From Nonomuraea sp. SYSU D8015 (GTDB taxonomy: Bacteria > Actinomycetota > Actinomycetes > Streptosporangiales > Streptosporangiaceae), in the NCBI RefSeq assembly GCF_008065375.1, contig NZ_VJYI01000017.1, positions 211,287 through 275,286 on the forward strand: DNA of 64,000 bases, given 5' to 3'. Made by a program: the position numbers and the translations under genes. The notes beneath the pieces were generated by a model. That model searched no databases. It had not been told where the DNA came from and saw nothing but the letters and a program-made list of their open reading frames with translations. Each line of letters starts with the position of its first letter. Position 1 is the first letter of the stretch. Below, piece by piece: positions 8,678 through 17,700 of the stretch.

Positions 8678-10282
8678 CTACGTGCCGAGCAGGCGGGCGG
8701 CCTGCTCCCGCATCTCCACCTTCCGGATCTTCCCGGTGACCGTCATCGGGAAGGAGTCCACCACGTGCACGTACCGGGGGATCTTGTAGTGGGCCAGGCG
8801 GCCGGCGCAGAACTCCCGGACCTGCTCGGCCGTCAGCGGCTCGGCCTCCGGCCGCATGACGATCCAGGCCATGAGCTCCTCGCCGTACTTCTCGTCCGGC
8901 ACGCCGATCACCTGGACGTCGCGGATGTCCGGGTGGCCGTACAGGAACTCCTCGATCTCGCGCGGGTAGATGTTCTCGCCGCCGCGGATGACCATGTCCT
9001 TGATGCGGCCGACGATGGCGACGTAGCCGTCGCCGTCCATGGTGGCCAGGTCGCCGGTGTGCATCCACCGGGCCGCGTCGACGGCCTCGGACGTGGCGTC
9101 CGGCTGCCCCCAGTAGCCCAGCATGACCGAGTAGCCGCGGGTGCACAGCTCGCCGGGCTCACCCCGGGGGACGGCCAGGCCGGTCTCCGGATGCACGATC
9201 TTCACCTCGGTGTGCGGCATGACGCGGCCCACGGTCTCGGTGCGGCGGACCAGGCCGTCGTCCCTGCGGGTCATCGTGGACACGGGCGAGGTCTCGGTCA
9301 TGCCGTAGCAGATGGCGACCTCGGTCATGTTCATCTCGGTGACGACGCGCTTCATCACCTCGACGGGGCAGGGGGAGCCGGCCATGATCCCGGTACGCAG
9401 GGAGGAAAGGTCGAAATCTCCGGACACGGCGAGTTCGGCGATGAACATCGTCGGCACCCCGTACAGCGACGTGCACCGCTCCTCCTGCACCGCCCGCAGC
9501 GTCGCCTCCGGGTCGAAGCCCGGCGCGGGCAGCACCACGCACGAGCCGTGCGACGCCGCGCCGAGATTGCCCATGACCATGCCGAAGCAGTGGTACAGCG
9601 GCACCGGCAGGCACACCCGGTCCCGCTCGGTGTAGCCGAGCAGCTCGCCGACGAAGTAGCCGTTGTTGAGGATGTTGTGGTGCGACAGCGTGGCGCCCTT
9701 GGGGAAGCCGGTGGTGCCCGAGGTGTACTGGATGTTGATCGGGTCGTCGAACGCCAGCTCCGCCGCCCGCGCCCGCAACGCCGCCGGGTCGCCCCGCCGG
9801 CCGCTCTCCACGAGCTCATCCCACTCGCGCTCGCCGATGAAGACCGCGTCGGCGAACCCGATCTCGCCGATCATCGACCGGTAGTCGCTGGTCTTGTGCG
9901 CGACGGCGCTGATCAGCAGCCGCATGCCCGACTGCTCGGCCACGTACCGCAGCTCGTGGGCCCGGTAGGCGGGGTTGACGTTGACGAGGATCGCGCCGAT
10001 CTTGGCGGTGGCGTACTGGACGAGCACCCACTCGGCGCAGTTCGGCGCCCAGATGCCCACCCGGTCGCCCTTGGCGATGCCGCGGGCCAGCAGGCCGAGC
10101 GCCACCTCGTTCACGGCGGCGTCCAGCTCGGCGTAGGTCCAGCGGCGCCCGGCCGCCACGTCCACCAGCGCCTCCTGCCCGCCGAACCGCGCCACGGCGC
10201 GCTCGAAGTTCTCCCCGATCGTCTCGCCCAGCAGGGGGACGGCGGACACACCCGAGGCGTACGAGAGCAATGCATCAGCCAT
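8678..10282 (-). CDS. Acyl-CoA synthetase (AMP-forming)
   Basis: A 534-residue ANL-superfamily enzyme that activates a fatty or other carboxylic acid to an acyl-AMP and then an acyl-CoA in the cytosol. Visible motifs are the ATP-binding loop YTSGTTGFPKG, the A5 motif YGMTETSP, the hinge region MHTGDLATMDGDGYVAIVGR, IKDMVIRGGENIYP, and the C-terminal lysine in TGKIRKVEM. The start at 10282 gives the usual N-terminus; an upstream in-frame extension overlaps the divergent regulator and is not expected. The sequence is most like medium- or long-chain FadD-type synthetases; chain length is uncertain. It is transcribed away from the GAF-LuxR regulator gene, with a palindrome between them. Confidence 0.92.
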   Translation of the reverse strand: MADALLSYASGVSAVPLLGETIGENFERAVARFGGQEALVDVAAGRRWTYAELDAAVNEVALGLLARGIAKGDRVGIWAPNCAEWVLVQYATAKIGAILVNVNPAYRAHELRYVAEQSGMRLLISAVAHKTSDYRSMIGEIGFADAVFIGEREWDELVESGRRGDPAALRARAAELAFDDPINIQYTSGTTGFPKGATLSHHNILNNGYFVGELLGYTERDRVCLPVPLYHCFGMVMGNLGAASHGSCVVLPAPGFDPEATLRAVQEERCTSLYGVPTMFIAELAVSGDFDLSSLRTGIMAGSPCPVEVMKRVVTEMNMTEVAICYGMTETSPVSTMTRRDDGLVRRTETVGRVMPHTEVKIVHPETGLAVPRGEPGELCTRGYSVMLGYWGQPDATSEAVDAARWMHTGDLATMDGDGYVAIVGRIKDMVIRGGENIYPREIEEFLYGHPDIRDVQVIGVPDEKYGEELMAWIVMRPEAEPLTAEQVREFCAGRLAHYKIPRYVHVVDSFPMTVTGKIRKVEMREQAARLLGT

Positions 10283-10316
10283 GCCCGCAGGATCCCCCGC
10301 CCCCGGACCCGCCGCC

Positions 10317-10332
10317 ACCCCCGTTCGGGGGT
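10317..10332. promoter_or_regulatory. Palindrome in the acs/luxR divergent promoter
   Basis: ACCCCCGTTCGGGGGT is a perfect inverted repeat with 6-base arms in the 73-base region between the divergent acyl-CoA synthetase and GAF-LuxR genes. It is a candidate binding site for that regulator. A shorter related motif follows the regulator gene. Confidence 0.45.
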
Positions 10333-10355
10333 AGCCCCGACCGCCGGCCGCGTCC

Positions 10356-11228
10356 ATGCTGGAGGACATGGCCGCACCGCACGCGCCCGCCGACCGCGAA
10401 CGCGAGGCGCTCAACACCGCCGTCGGACGGCTGCGCCGGGCGACCGGGCTGCCGGTCGCGTTCGGCGGCGTGGTGGCGGGCGGGTGGCGCGGCGTCACGC
10501 TGACCGAGTTCAGCGGCACCCTGACCGGCGTGCTGCGCGGCCTCGCCGTCAGCGCGGGCAGCGGCCTCGGCGGCCGCGTGCTCACCACGGCCCGGCCCGG
10601 CGCCGTCGACGACTACGCCGCCGACCCTCGCATCAGCCACGAGTACGACAAACCGGTGATCGCGGAAGGGCTGCGGGCGATCGCGGCCGTGCCCGTCACG
10701 GTGGACGGCGCCGTGTCCGGCGTCCTGTACGGCGGCATCCGCGAGCCGCTGTCGATCAGCGACCGCGTCGTGGACGCCATGACGCAGGTCGCCGCCCGCA
10801 TGGGCTTCGAACTGGCCGTACGCCGCGAGGTCGAACGCCGCCTGGCCGAGCTGGAGACGGCGGCGATCACCCGGGCCGCCCGCGAGACCCCGGGCGCGGG
10901 GGAGTGGGAGGCCGTCCGCCAGGCCCACGCCCAGCTGCGGGCCATCACCCGGGAGATCGCCGACGCCGGACTCCGGGCCCGCCTGGAGGACGTGTGCGAC
11001 CGCCTGGCCCGCCCTTCTGCCGGCACCCACCCGAACCCGCTGTCACCCCGCGAACTGGACGTCCTCGCCCTGGTCGCCGTCGGCTGCGGCAACGCCGAGA
11101 CGGCCACCCGGCTCGGCATCCGCCCGGAGACGGTGAAGAGCTACCTCCGCAACGCCATGCGGAAGCTCGGCACTCACACCCGCATGGAAACCGTCGTCAC
11201 CGCCCGGCGCCACGGCTTCCTCCCCTGA
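10356..11228 (+). CDS. GAF-domain LuxR-type transcriptional regulator
   Basis: A 290-residue regulator. Residues about 25-160 form a GAF-like sensor domain (GLGGRVLTTARPGAVDDYAA, then IAAVPVTVDGAVSGVLYGGI), followed by a short helical linker and a C-terminal LuxR HTH (LSPRELDVLALVAVGCGNAE, then IRPETVKSYLRNAMRKLG). There is no receiver domain, so it is probably controlled by a small ligand rather than phosphorylation. It is divergent from the acyl-CoA synthetase and is followed 115 bases later by the Tm-1-like pair. An ATG at 10368 is an alternative start. Confidence 0.88.
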   Translation: MLEDMAAPHAPADREREALNTAVGRLRRATGLPVAFGGVVAGGWRGVTLTEFSGTLTGVLRGLAVSAGSGLGGRVLTTARPGAVDDYAADPRISHEYDKPVIAEGLRAIAAVPVTVDGAVSGVLYGGIREPLSISDRVVDAMTQVAARMGFELAVRREVERRLAELETAAITRAARETPGAGEWEAVRQAHAQLRAITREIADAGLRARLEDVCDRLARPSAGTHPNPLSPRELDVLALVAVGCGNAETATRLGIRPETVKSYLRNAMRKLGTHTRMETVVTARRHGFLP

Positions 11229-11259
11229 ACCCCCAGAGGGGCGTGGGAGCCCGTCCCAC
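11229..11259. promoter_or_regulatory. Two palindromes before the Tm-1-like operon
   Basis: ACCCCCAGAGGGGC (11229-11242) resembles the ACCCCC..GGGGGT palindrome at 10317. It is followed at once by GTGGGAGCCCGTCCCAC (11243-11259), a 6-base inverted repeat. They lie directly after the LuxR stop codon and about 85 bases before the next gene, so they could be an operator or, for the second, a weak terminator. Confidence 0.35.
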
Positions 11260-11343
11260 CGGGCATGTACGCGGGGTTCCCGAGCGCCGTCGACCCGCTC
11301 ACCAAGGCGGAGAAGGCCGGTGAGCAGAGAGGTGAGGCACCAC

Positions 11344-12579
11344 ATGCCGTCCGTCGTACTGATCGGCACTCTCGACACTAAGGGCGAGGAGTACGCCTGG
11401 CTGCGCAACCGGCTCGTGGAGCTGGGCAGCGACGTGATCGTGGTCGACGCGGGCGTCGGCCCCCACGACTTCCTCGCCGACGTCACCGGCGAGCAGGTCG
11501 CCGAGGCGGCCGGGCACGACGTGCGGGCGCTGCGCGAGCGGGGCGACCGCGGCGCCGCCGTCGCCGCCATGGGCGAGGGCGCGGCCGCGGTGCTGGCCGG
11601 GCTGCACGCCGACGGCCGCGTGGACGCCGTACTGGCGCTGGGCGGCAGCGGCGGCTCGTCGATCGCCGCGCGGGCCGTCCGCGACCTGCCCATCGGCCTG
11701 CCCAAGCTCATCGTCTCCACGATGGCGGCGGGCGACGTGTCGCCGTACGTCGGGGCGAAGGACGTCACCCTGACGTACAGCGTGGTCGACATCGCCGGGA
11801 TCAACCGGGTGTCGCGCGCCATCCTCGGCAACGCCGCCGCCGCGGCCGCCGGCATGGGCCAGGCGTACCGGCTGGCCAGGGCAGCGCGGACCGCGGGCGA
11901 GCCGGACCGGCCGATGATCGGCGCGTCGATGTTCGGCGTCACCACGCCCGCCGTCGACGCCGCCCGGGAGCGGCTGGCCGAGCTCGGCTACGAGGTGCTC
12001 GTCTTCCACGCGACCGGCTCCGGCGGCCGGGCGCTGGAAGGGCTCGCCGCGAGCGGGATGCTGGCGGGCGTGCTCGACCTGACCACCACCGAGCTGGCCG
12101 ACGACCTCGTCGGCGGCGTGCTGTCGGCCGGCTCCGAACGGCTCACCGCGGCCGGCGCGCACGGCGTGCCGCAGGTGGTCGCCCCCGGCGCGCTCGACAT
12201 GGTCAACTTCGGCCCCCGTGACACCGTGCCCGCCGCGTTCGCCGACCGCCTCCTGTACGTCCACAACCCCACTGTCACGCTGATGCGCACCACGCCCGAC
12301 GAGATGCGCGAGCTCGGGCGGCGCGTGGCCGCCAAGCTCCGGGCCGCGACCGGTCCCACGGCCCTGTTCGTGCCCCGGCAGGGGGTCTCCGCGCTGGACG
12401 CCCCCGGTGCGGCCTTCGCCGACCCGAAGGCCGACGCCGCCTGCTTCGAGGCCATGCAAGAGGGCCTGCGCGGCTCCCCGGTCGCCGTCGAGGAGCTCGA
12501 CCTGCACATCAACGACCCCGCCTTCGGCCGCGCCATGGCCGACCGGCTCCACGACATGATCACCGGAGGTGCCACGTGA
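11344..12579 (+). CDS. Tm-1-like ATP-binding domain protein (UPF0261)
   Basis: A 411-residue UPF0261 protein. It begins with SVVLIGTLDTKGEEYAWLR, the family hallmark, and has the glycine-rich ALGGSGGSS loop and the later MFGVTTPAVDAAR and VAPGALDMVNFGP segments. The family matches the N-terminal half of tomato Tm-1, which binds ATP. Its bacterial biochemical role is not established. I prefer the ATG at 11344, which puts the family motif at the N-terminus; a GTG at 11320 would add 8 residues. The stop overlaps the GTG start of the next gene (GTGA), so the two proteins are made together. Confidence 0.9.
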   Translation: MPSVVLIGTLDTKGEEYAWLRNRLVELGSDVIVVDAGVGPHDFLADVTGEQVAEAAGHDVRALRERGDRGAAVAAMGEGAAAVLAGLHADGRVDAVLALGGSGGSSIAARAVRDLPIGLPKLIVSTMAAGDVSPYVGAKDVTLTYSVVDIAGINRVSRAILGNAAAAAAGMGQAYRLARAARTAGEPDRPMIGASMFGVTTPAVDAARERLAELGYEVLVFHATGSGGRALEGLAASGMLAGVLDLTTTELADDLVGGVLSAGSERLTAAGAHGVPQVVAPGALDMVNFGPRDTVPAAFADRLLYVHNPTVTLMRTTPDEMRELGRRVAAKLRAATGPTALFVPRQGVSALDAPGAAFADPKADAACFEAMQEGLRGSPVAVEELDLHINDPAFGRAMADRLHDMITGGAT

Positions 12580-13397
12580 ACAGGCAGGACGTCCTCGACA
12601 GGCTGCGGTCCACGATCGCCGCCGGCCGGCCGATCGTCGGCGCGGGCGCCGGCACCGGCCTGTCGGCCAAGTGCGCCGAGGCCGGCGGCGTGGACCTGAT
12701 CATCATCTACAACTCCGGCCGCTACCGCATGGCCGGGCGCGGCTCGCTGGCCGGGCTGCTCCCGTACGGGGACGCCAACCAGATCGTCGTCGAGATGGCC
12801 GCCGAGGTGCTGCCGGTCGTCCGCGACACACCCGTGCTGGCGGGCGTGTGCGGCACCGACCCGTTCAGGGTCATGCCGCTCTTCCTCGACCAGCTCAAGG
12901 CCATGGGCTTCGCGGGCGTCCAGAACTTCCCCACCGTGGGCCTGTACGACGGGACCTTCAGGCAGAACCTGGAGGAGACCGGCATGGGCTTCGACCTGGA
13001 GATCGAGATGATCCGGCTGGCCCACGAGCGCGACCTCGTCACCGCCCCCTACGTCTTCGACGAGGACCAGGCGCGGGCGATGGCCGAGGCGGGCGCCGAC
13101 GTGCTCGTCCCGCACGTCGGGCTGACCACCAAGGGCAGCATCGGCGCCGGCACCGCGCTGAGCCTGGACGAGGCCGCCGAGCGCGTCCAGGCCATGCGCG
13201 ACGCGGCCGCCGCCGTCCGGCCCGACGTGCTCGTGCTCTGCCACGGCGGCCCCATCGCCGAGCCCGCCGACGCCGCCCACGTCCTGTCGCGCACCAAGGG
13301 CGTGGTCGGCTTCTTCGGCGCCTCGTCCGTCGAGCGGCTGCCGACCGAGCGCGCCATCACCGAGCAGGTCCGCGCCTTCAAGGCCCTCGGCTTCTGA
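12576..13397 (+). CDS. Phosphoenolpyruvate hydrolase-family TIM-barrel protein
   Basis: A 273-residue single-domain protein of the PEP hydrolase-like family (PF09370 type). Typical motifs are PIVGAGAGTGLSAKCAEAGG at the N-terminus, LIIIYNSGRYRMAGRGS, VLAGVCGTDPF, GFAGVQNFPTVGLYDG and the late LCHGGPI. The family matches the C-terminal domain of plant Tm-1. The GTG start overlaps the stop of the upstream UPF0261 gene by 4 bases. The substrate is unknown despite the family name; the conserved pairing implies that both act in one step or complex, possibly lower-acid catabolism, which is my inference. Confidence 0.88.
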   Translation: MNRQDVLDRLRSTIAAGRPIVGAGAGTGLSAKCAEAGGVDLIIIYNSGRYRMAGRGSLAGLLPYGDANQIVVEMAAEVLPVVRDTPVLAGVCGTDPFRVMPLFLDQLKAMGFAGVQNFPTVGLYDGTFRQNLEETGMGFDLEIEMIRLAHERDLVTAPYVFDEDQARAMAEAGADVLVPHVGLTTKGSIGAGTALSLDEAAERVQAMRDAAAAVRPDVLVLCHGGPIAEPADAAHVLSRTKGVVGFFGASSVERLPTERAITEQVRAFKALGF

Positions 13398-13422
13398 GCG
13401 TCCATGAACGTTACAGGCGATC

Positions 13423-13451
13423 TTGACGAAGTGCGGCGGGTCGCCGATGCT
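13423..13451 (+). promoter_or_regulatory. Possible sigma-70-type promoter
   Basis: TTGACG (13423-13428) and GATGCT (13446-13451) are 17 bases apart, about 40 bases before the secreted protein gene at 13493. The -35 element is good and the -10 poor. Confidence 0.3.
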
Positions 13452-13492
13452 CCCTGCGGAAGGGAATCCACCGGCATCGTCAGGGAGACCGC

Positions 13493-13900
13493 ATGCGCGC
13501 GAACACGACGTCGACGCCCCGCCGCCCGTCCGGCGCCCGTTTATGGGCCGTCGCGGGCCTGACCGCGGCCCTCGTGCCCCTCGGCGGCGCGGCCACCGCC
13601 GAGACGTCCCCTGCCCCAGCGGCGGCGGAGGTCTACTGCATCCCGGAGGCGCCGGTCTGCTTCGGCATCCGGGGGGTCCCCGGCTCCTACAGCGCCTCCT
13701 TCAGGATCCAGCCCGCGCCCAAGACGGCCATCTTCTCGTTCACCGTCAACGGCGCTCCCGCCCAGGGCTCCCTGGCGACGTGGAGCAGCGGCACCGCACT
13801 CCACGGCGACTTCCGGCCCTACCCGCCGCTCGTCACCGGCGACCGCGTGTGCATGCGTTACACGAGCGGCGCCCGCGAGTACTGCGCCACCACACCCTGA
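13493..13900 (+). CDS. Small secreted protein of unknown function
   Basis: The 135-residue protein has a basic N-terminus, a hydrophobic signal segment (LWAVAGLTAALVPLGGAA) and a likely cleavage after an Ala-rich site, so the mature part is about 95 residues. It contains four cysteines arranged as two close pairs (YCIPEAPVCFGIRG near the start and VCMRYTSGAREYC near the end), suggesting two disulfides in a small beta-rich extracellular domain. I do not recognise a family. It is followed 41 bases later by a secreted nuclease-like protein on the same strand. Confidence 0.7.
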   Translation: MRANTTSTPRRPSGARLWAVAGLTAALVPLGGAATAETSPAPAAAEVYCIPEAPVCFGIRGVPGSYSASFRIQPAPKTAIFSFTVNGAPAQGSLATWSSGTALHGDFRPYPPLVTGDRVCMRYTSGAREYCATTP

Positions 13901-13941
13901 GCAGGAATGCCCCGTCAAGATCCTCTGTAAGATCCACGGGC

Positions 13942-14727
13942 ATGCGAATGATCAGACGGATCCTGGCGGCCGCGGCGGCGACCGTGCTCGCGGCCGCGGC
14001 CCTGGCCGCCCCTCCCGCCTCCGCCGCCGCGAACCTCGTCGTCCTCAACTGGAACATCCGCGGTGAGAGCGCCGACATCAAGGCCATGGCCGCGGTGATC
14101 CGCGCCAGCGGCGCCAACATCGTCACCCTCCAGGAGATCCACCGCAGGCCGGACGCCGACCAGGTCAGGCAACTGGCCGCCGAGCTGGGCTGGCACATCA
14201 GCGACAACGCGCACTTCGGGGCGGGCGACAACGTGGGGCCCTGCGACGACCCGCAGCCGGGCACGGCGGGCAACGCCGTGCTGTCCAAGTACAAGATCGT
14301 GGAGCGGGTGACGATACGGCTGACCGACTACGCGACCTGCCCGGTCAACCGCTCCATGGCCGGTGTGCGGCTCGACCTGGGCGGCGGCGCCACGATCCGG
14401 GTGTTCACCACGCACCTGTCTCCCGGCCTGTCGGCCGAGTCGGTCGCGCGGCGGCAGGCGCAGGCCAGGAAGATCCTGGACTACTTCGGCACCCGGACGG
14501 GCCTGATCCTCACCGGCGACTTCAACGCCAAGCCCACCGACACGGTGACCAAATGGTTCGTCCAGGCCGGCTGGCTGGACACCGGCGCCAGGCACGCCGA
14601 CGAGCCCACCCTCGGCAGCGCCCGCATCGACTACGTCTTCACCAGGGGCGTCACCGTCACCGGCGGCGACGTGCTGTCCAGCAACCTGTCCGACCACCGG
14701 CCGATCGTCATGAGGATGACGCGCTGA
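13942..14727 (+). CDS. Secreted endonuclease/exonuclease/phosphatase-family protein
   Basis: A 261-residue protein with a signal peptide (residues 1-29) and an EEP fold. The metal and catalytic motifs are present: NWN at 36-38, LQEIH with Glu65, the GDFN motif in LILTGDFNAKP, and the C-terminal SDHRPI. It should be a Mg-dependent phosphodiesterase acting outside the cell, for example an extracellular DNase or sphingomyelinase-like enzyme; the substrate cannot be told. TAAGAT lies 8 bases before the ATG at 13942, so the mRNA may be nearly leaderless. The 3' end overlaps the SARP gene on the other strand by 20 bases. Confidence 0.88.
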   Translation: MRMIRRILAAAAATVLAAAALAAPPASAAANLVVLNWNIRGESADIKAMAAVIRASGANIVTLQEIHRRPDADQVRQLAAELGWHISDNAHFGAGDNVGPCDDPQPGTAGNAVLSKYKIVERVTIRLTDYATCPVNRSMAGVRLDLGGGATIRVFTTHLSPGLSAESVARRQAQARKILDYFGTRTGLILTGDFNAKPTDTVTKWFVQAGWLDTGARHADEPTLGSARIDYVFTRGVTVTGGDVLSSNLSDHRPIVMRMTR

Positions 14728-17700
14728 GCGTGCGGTGCGCCGCGTCCTCGCGCAACTGCCTGCGCAGCTCGCCGGCGCGGTGGAGGTAGTGCGAGGCGAG
14801 CGTGGCGCGGCCGGCCGAGCGGTACAGCTCGCCGAGCGTCTGGAACGTGTCGGCCTCGCCGCTCCGGTCGCCGAGCTGCTGGAAGATCGCCAGCGAGCGC
14901 TGCAGCTCGGCGGAGCCGTGTGACCGGTCACCGCGTGCGGCGCGGAGCCCGCCCAGGTTCTGCAGGGCGTACGCGCCGCAGTGCCGGTCGCCGAGGGTCT
15001 CGAAGAGGTCCAGCGCGCGCCCCTGGAAGCGCATCGCCTCGTCGGAGTCGGCCGCCAGGTCGTGCAGGCGGCCCAGCTGCATGGACACGCATCCCTCGCG
15101 GTGGGAGTCGCCGAGCTCCCCGGCCAGCCGCAGCGCCTCGCCGAGCCACCGGGACGCCTGGCGCAGGTCCTGCAGCGACAGGTACACCCGGCCGATGGCC
15201 TGCCGCGCGTACGCCTCCCCGCTGGGATCGCCGATCGCGAGGAACATGGCCAGCGCGTGCCGGAAGTAGCCCAGCGCGCGAAGATGCCGGCCGGAGAACT
15301 GGTTGACCGCCCCGAGCCCGCAGATCGAGATCGCCTCGCCGCGCCCGTCGCCCAGCTCCCGGAAGATCACCCGGGCGCGCCGGAGCATCTCGTCGGCCTC
15401 GGCGTACCGGTCCTGGTAGAGGCAGACCTGGGCGAGACCGCGCAGCATGGCCGCCTCGCCGCGCCGGTCGCCCGCCGCCTGGGCGCTGTCCAGGGCGACC
15501 CGGTGGGTGAGCTGCCACTCGTCGAAACGGCAGTGCAGGTCGAAGTAGGGCACGAGGGTCGCGGCGAGCCCCCACGCCGACTGCGCCAGCCCCGTGCGGG
15601 CCGCCAGCCGCACCGCCTCCACCAGCGACTCCCGCTCGGCGTCGAACCACGACAGCGGGTCGGCCGTCAGGCGGCCGAGGGTCTCCCGCTCCAGGCTCCA
15701 CCGGGGCGCGGCCTCCGACGTCATGCTGAACAACGCGGTCGGCAGCCGGGACGTGGCGTGCTCGGCGGCCGTCATCCACCCGCCGAGTACCCGGGTGAGC
15801 GCCTGACGCTCGGCCGCGCCGCCGCCCTTCTCCCTGGCGGTGCAGCGGACCAGGTCGTGCAGCCGGTACCGGGGCTGGCCGAGGGGGTCGGTCCCGACCA
15901 GGCGCAGGAGGCTGACGTCCACCAGCGTGTCCACGACGGCGTCGGCGCGGTGCCGGTCGAGCACGGCGTCGGCCACCCAGCCGGGCACCGATGCCGGGCC
16001 GAGCAGCGCCAGCGCGCGGAAGGCCTGGGCCGCCTCGCCGGGCAGACGGCGGTAGCTGAGGTCGAAGGAGGCGCGTACCTCCAGGTCGCCGGCGCGCAGC
16101 TCGTCGAGCCTGGTCGCCTCGTCCGCCAGCCGCCGCTGGAGCTCGCGCAGCGACCAGCCGGGCCGTCCGGCCAGGCGGGCTCCGGCCACCCTGACCGCCA
16201 GCGGCAGATGGCCGCACGCCTCCAGGATGGCCCGCGCGGCCTCCCGCTCCGCGGACACCCGGTCGGCGCCGGCGATCCTGCCCAGCAGCTCCACGCCCTC
16301 CGCCGGGGACAGCACGTCCAGCTCGAGCAGGAGGGCGCCGGGGAGCTCGGTGATGCGGCGGCGGCTGGTGACCAGGACCGCGCAGCCGCTGCCCGGCAGC
16401 AGGGGCCGTACCTGGGCGGCGTCGGCGGCGTCGTCGAGGAGGACGAGCATGGGGCGTTCGGCGAGGAGCGAACGGTACAACGTGGCCCGCTCGTGCACCG
16501 AGGAGGGAAGGGCCGCCTCGGCCACCCCGAGCGCCCGCAACGCCTGGGCGAGCAGGTCGGCGGGGTCGGCGGGGGTGCTGTCGGTGCCGTCCAGGCACAG
16601 GTACAGCTGTCCTTCGGGGTAGCCGGCGCGTACGGCGTGCGCGCAGTGCACGGCCAGCGCCGACTTGCCGACCCCGGGCGGCCCCACGACCACGGCGATC
16701 GACGGCGGACCGTCCGCCTCCCGCGTCTCGGGGGAGAGGGCCTGGATGAGGTCGGCGACCGCCCTCCCCCTGCCGGTGAAGTCCGGCACGTCGGCGGGTA
16801 ACTGATGCGGCACCGGCATGCCGTGCGTGAGGATCGCCGGCAGACCGGCCGGGGGAGCGCCCGCACCGGGGGAGGGAGCGCCCGGCGTGCTCGCGCCGGG
16901 GTCGGTGGCAGGCGATCCCACGCCCAGGGGGAGCGCCATCGGGACGACGGGCGACGACTCCATGCCCAGGGAGTGCGCAGCCGGCGCAACTGCCGGGGAC
17001 TCCACGCCGGGGGACAGCGTTCCCGGGACCACGGCGGGCGAACTCCCGCCGAGGGAGAGCGCACCCGGGACGGCGGTGTGGGCAGGCGCGTCAGCGGTGC
17101 CCGGGGGAGGCGCGGGGGCAGCGCCGGTGGGCGGGGCGAGCCGGGAGGGGGGCGTCGGCGGCGCCGGGGTCGGGGGGAAGTCGTCGGACAGGACGGCGGC
17201 GTGGGCGTCGCGCAGGTCCTGGCCCGGCTCGATGCCGAGGTCGTCCACCAGCTGCCGCCGGATCGTCGTGTACGCGTGCAGCGCCTCGGCCCGCCGCCCG
17301 CTCCGGTGCAGCGCGAGGATCAGCCGCTGCCACAGATCCTCCCGGTAGGGATGCTCCCCGATCAGCTCCCGCAGGTCCTCGATCGCCGCCGTGTACTCCT
17401 CACAGGCCAGCTTCGCCGCCACCAGCTCCTCGGCGGCCCCGAGCCGGGCTTGGGCGAGCGAGCGCAGCCGGCCGTCCCACACCGGGCTGCCGGGCAGGTC
17501 GCCCAGCGGGTTGCCGCGCCACAGCGCCAGCGCCCCGCGCAGGTGCACGGCCGCCTCCTCGGTGCCGGCCGCCGCCCGCGCCCTGGCCACCAGGTCCTCG
17601 AACAGCAGCGCGTCGAGCTGCTCGGCCCGCAGCTCCACCGCGTACCCGGACGGCTGCGCCACGATCGTGGCCCCGGCCTCGCCCACGGCGCCGCGCAGGG

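Noticed and set aside
8765..11323. Very long open frame on the plus strand across the acyl-CoA synthetase
   Set aside because: It runs antisense to genes with clear motifs and is rich in His, Arg, Val and Gln as expected for GC-skewed shadow frames; no domain is visible.
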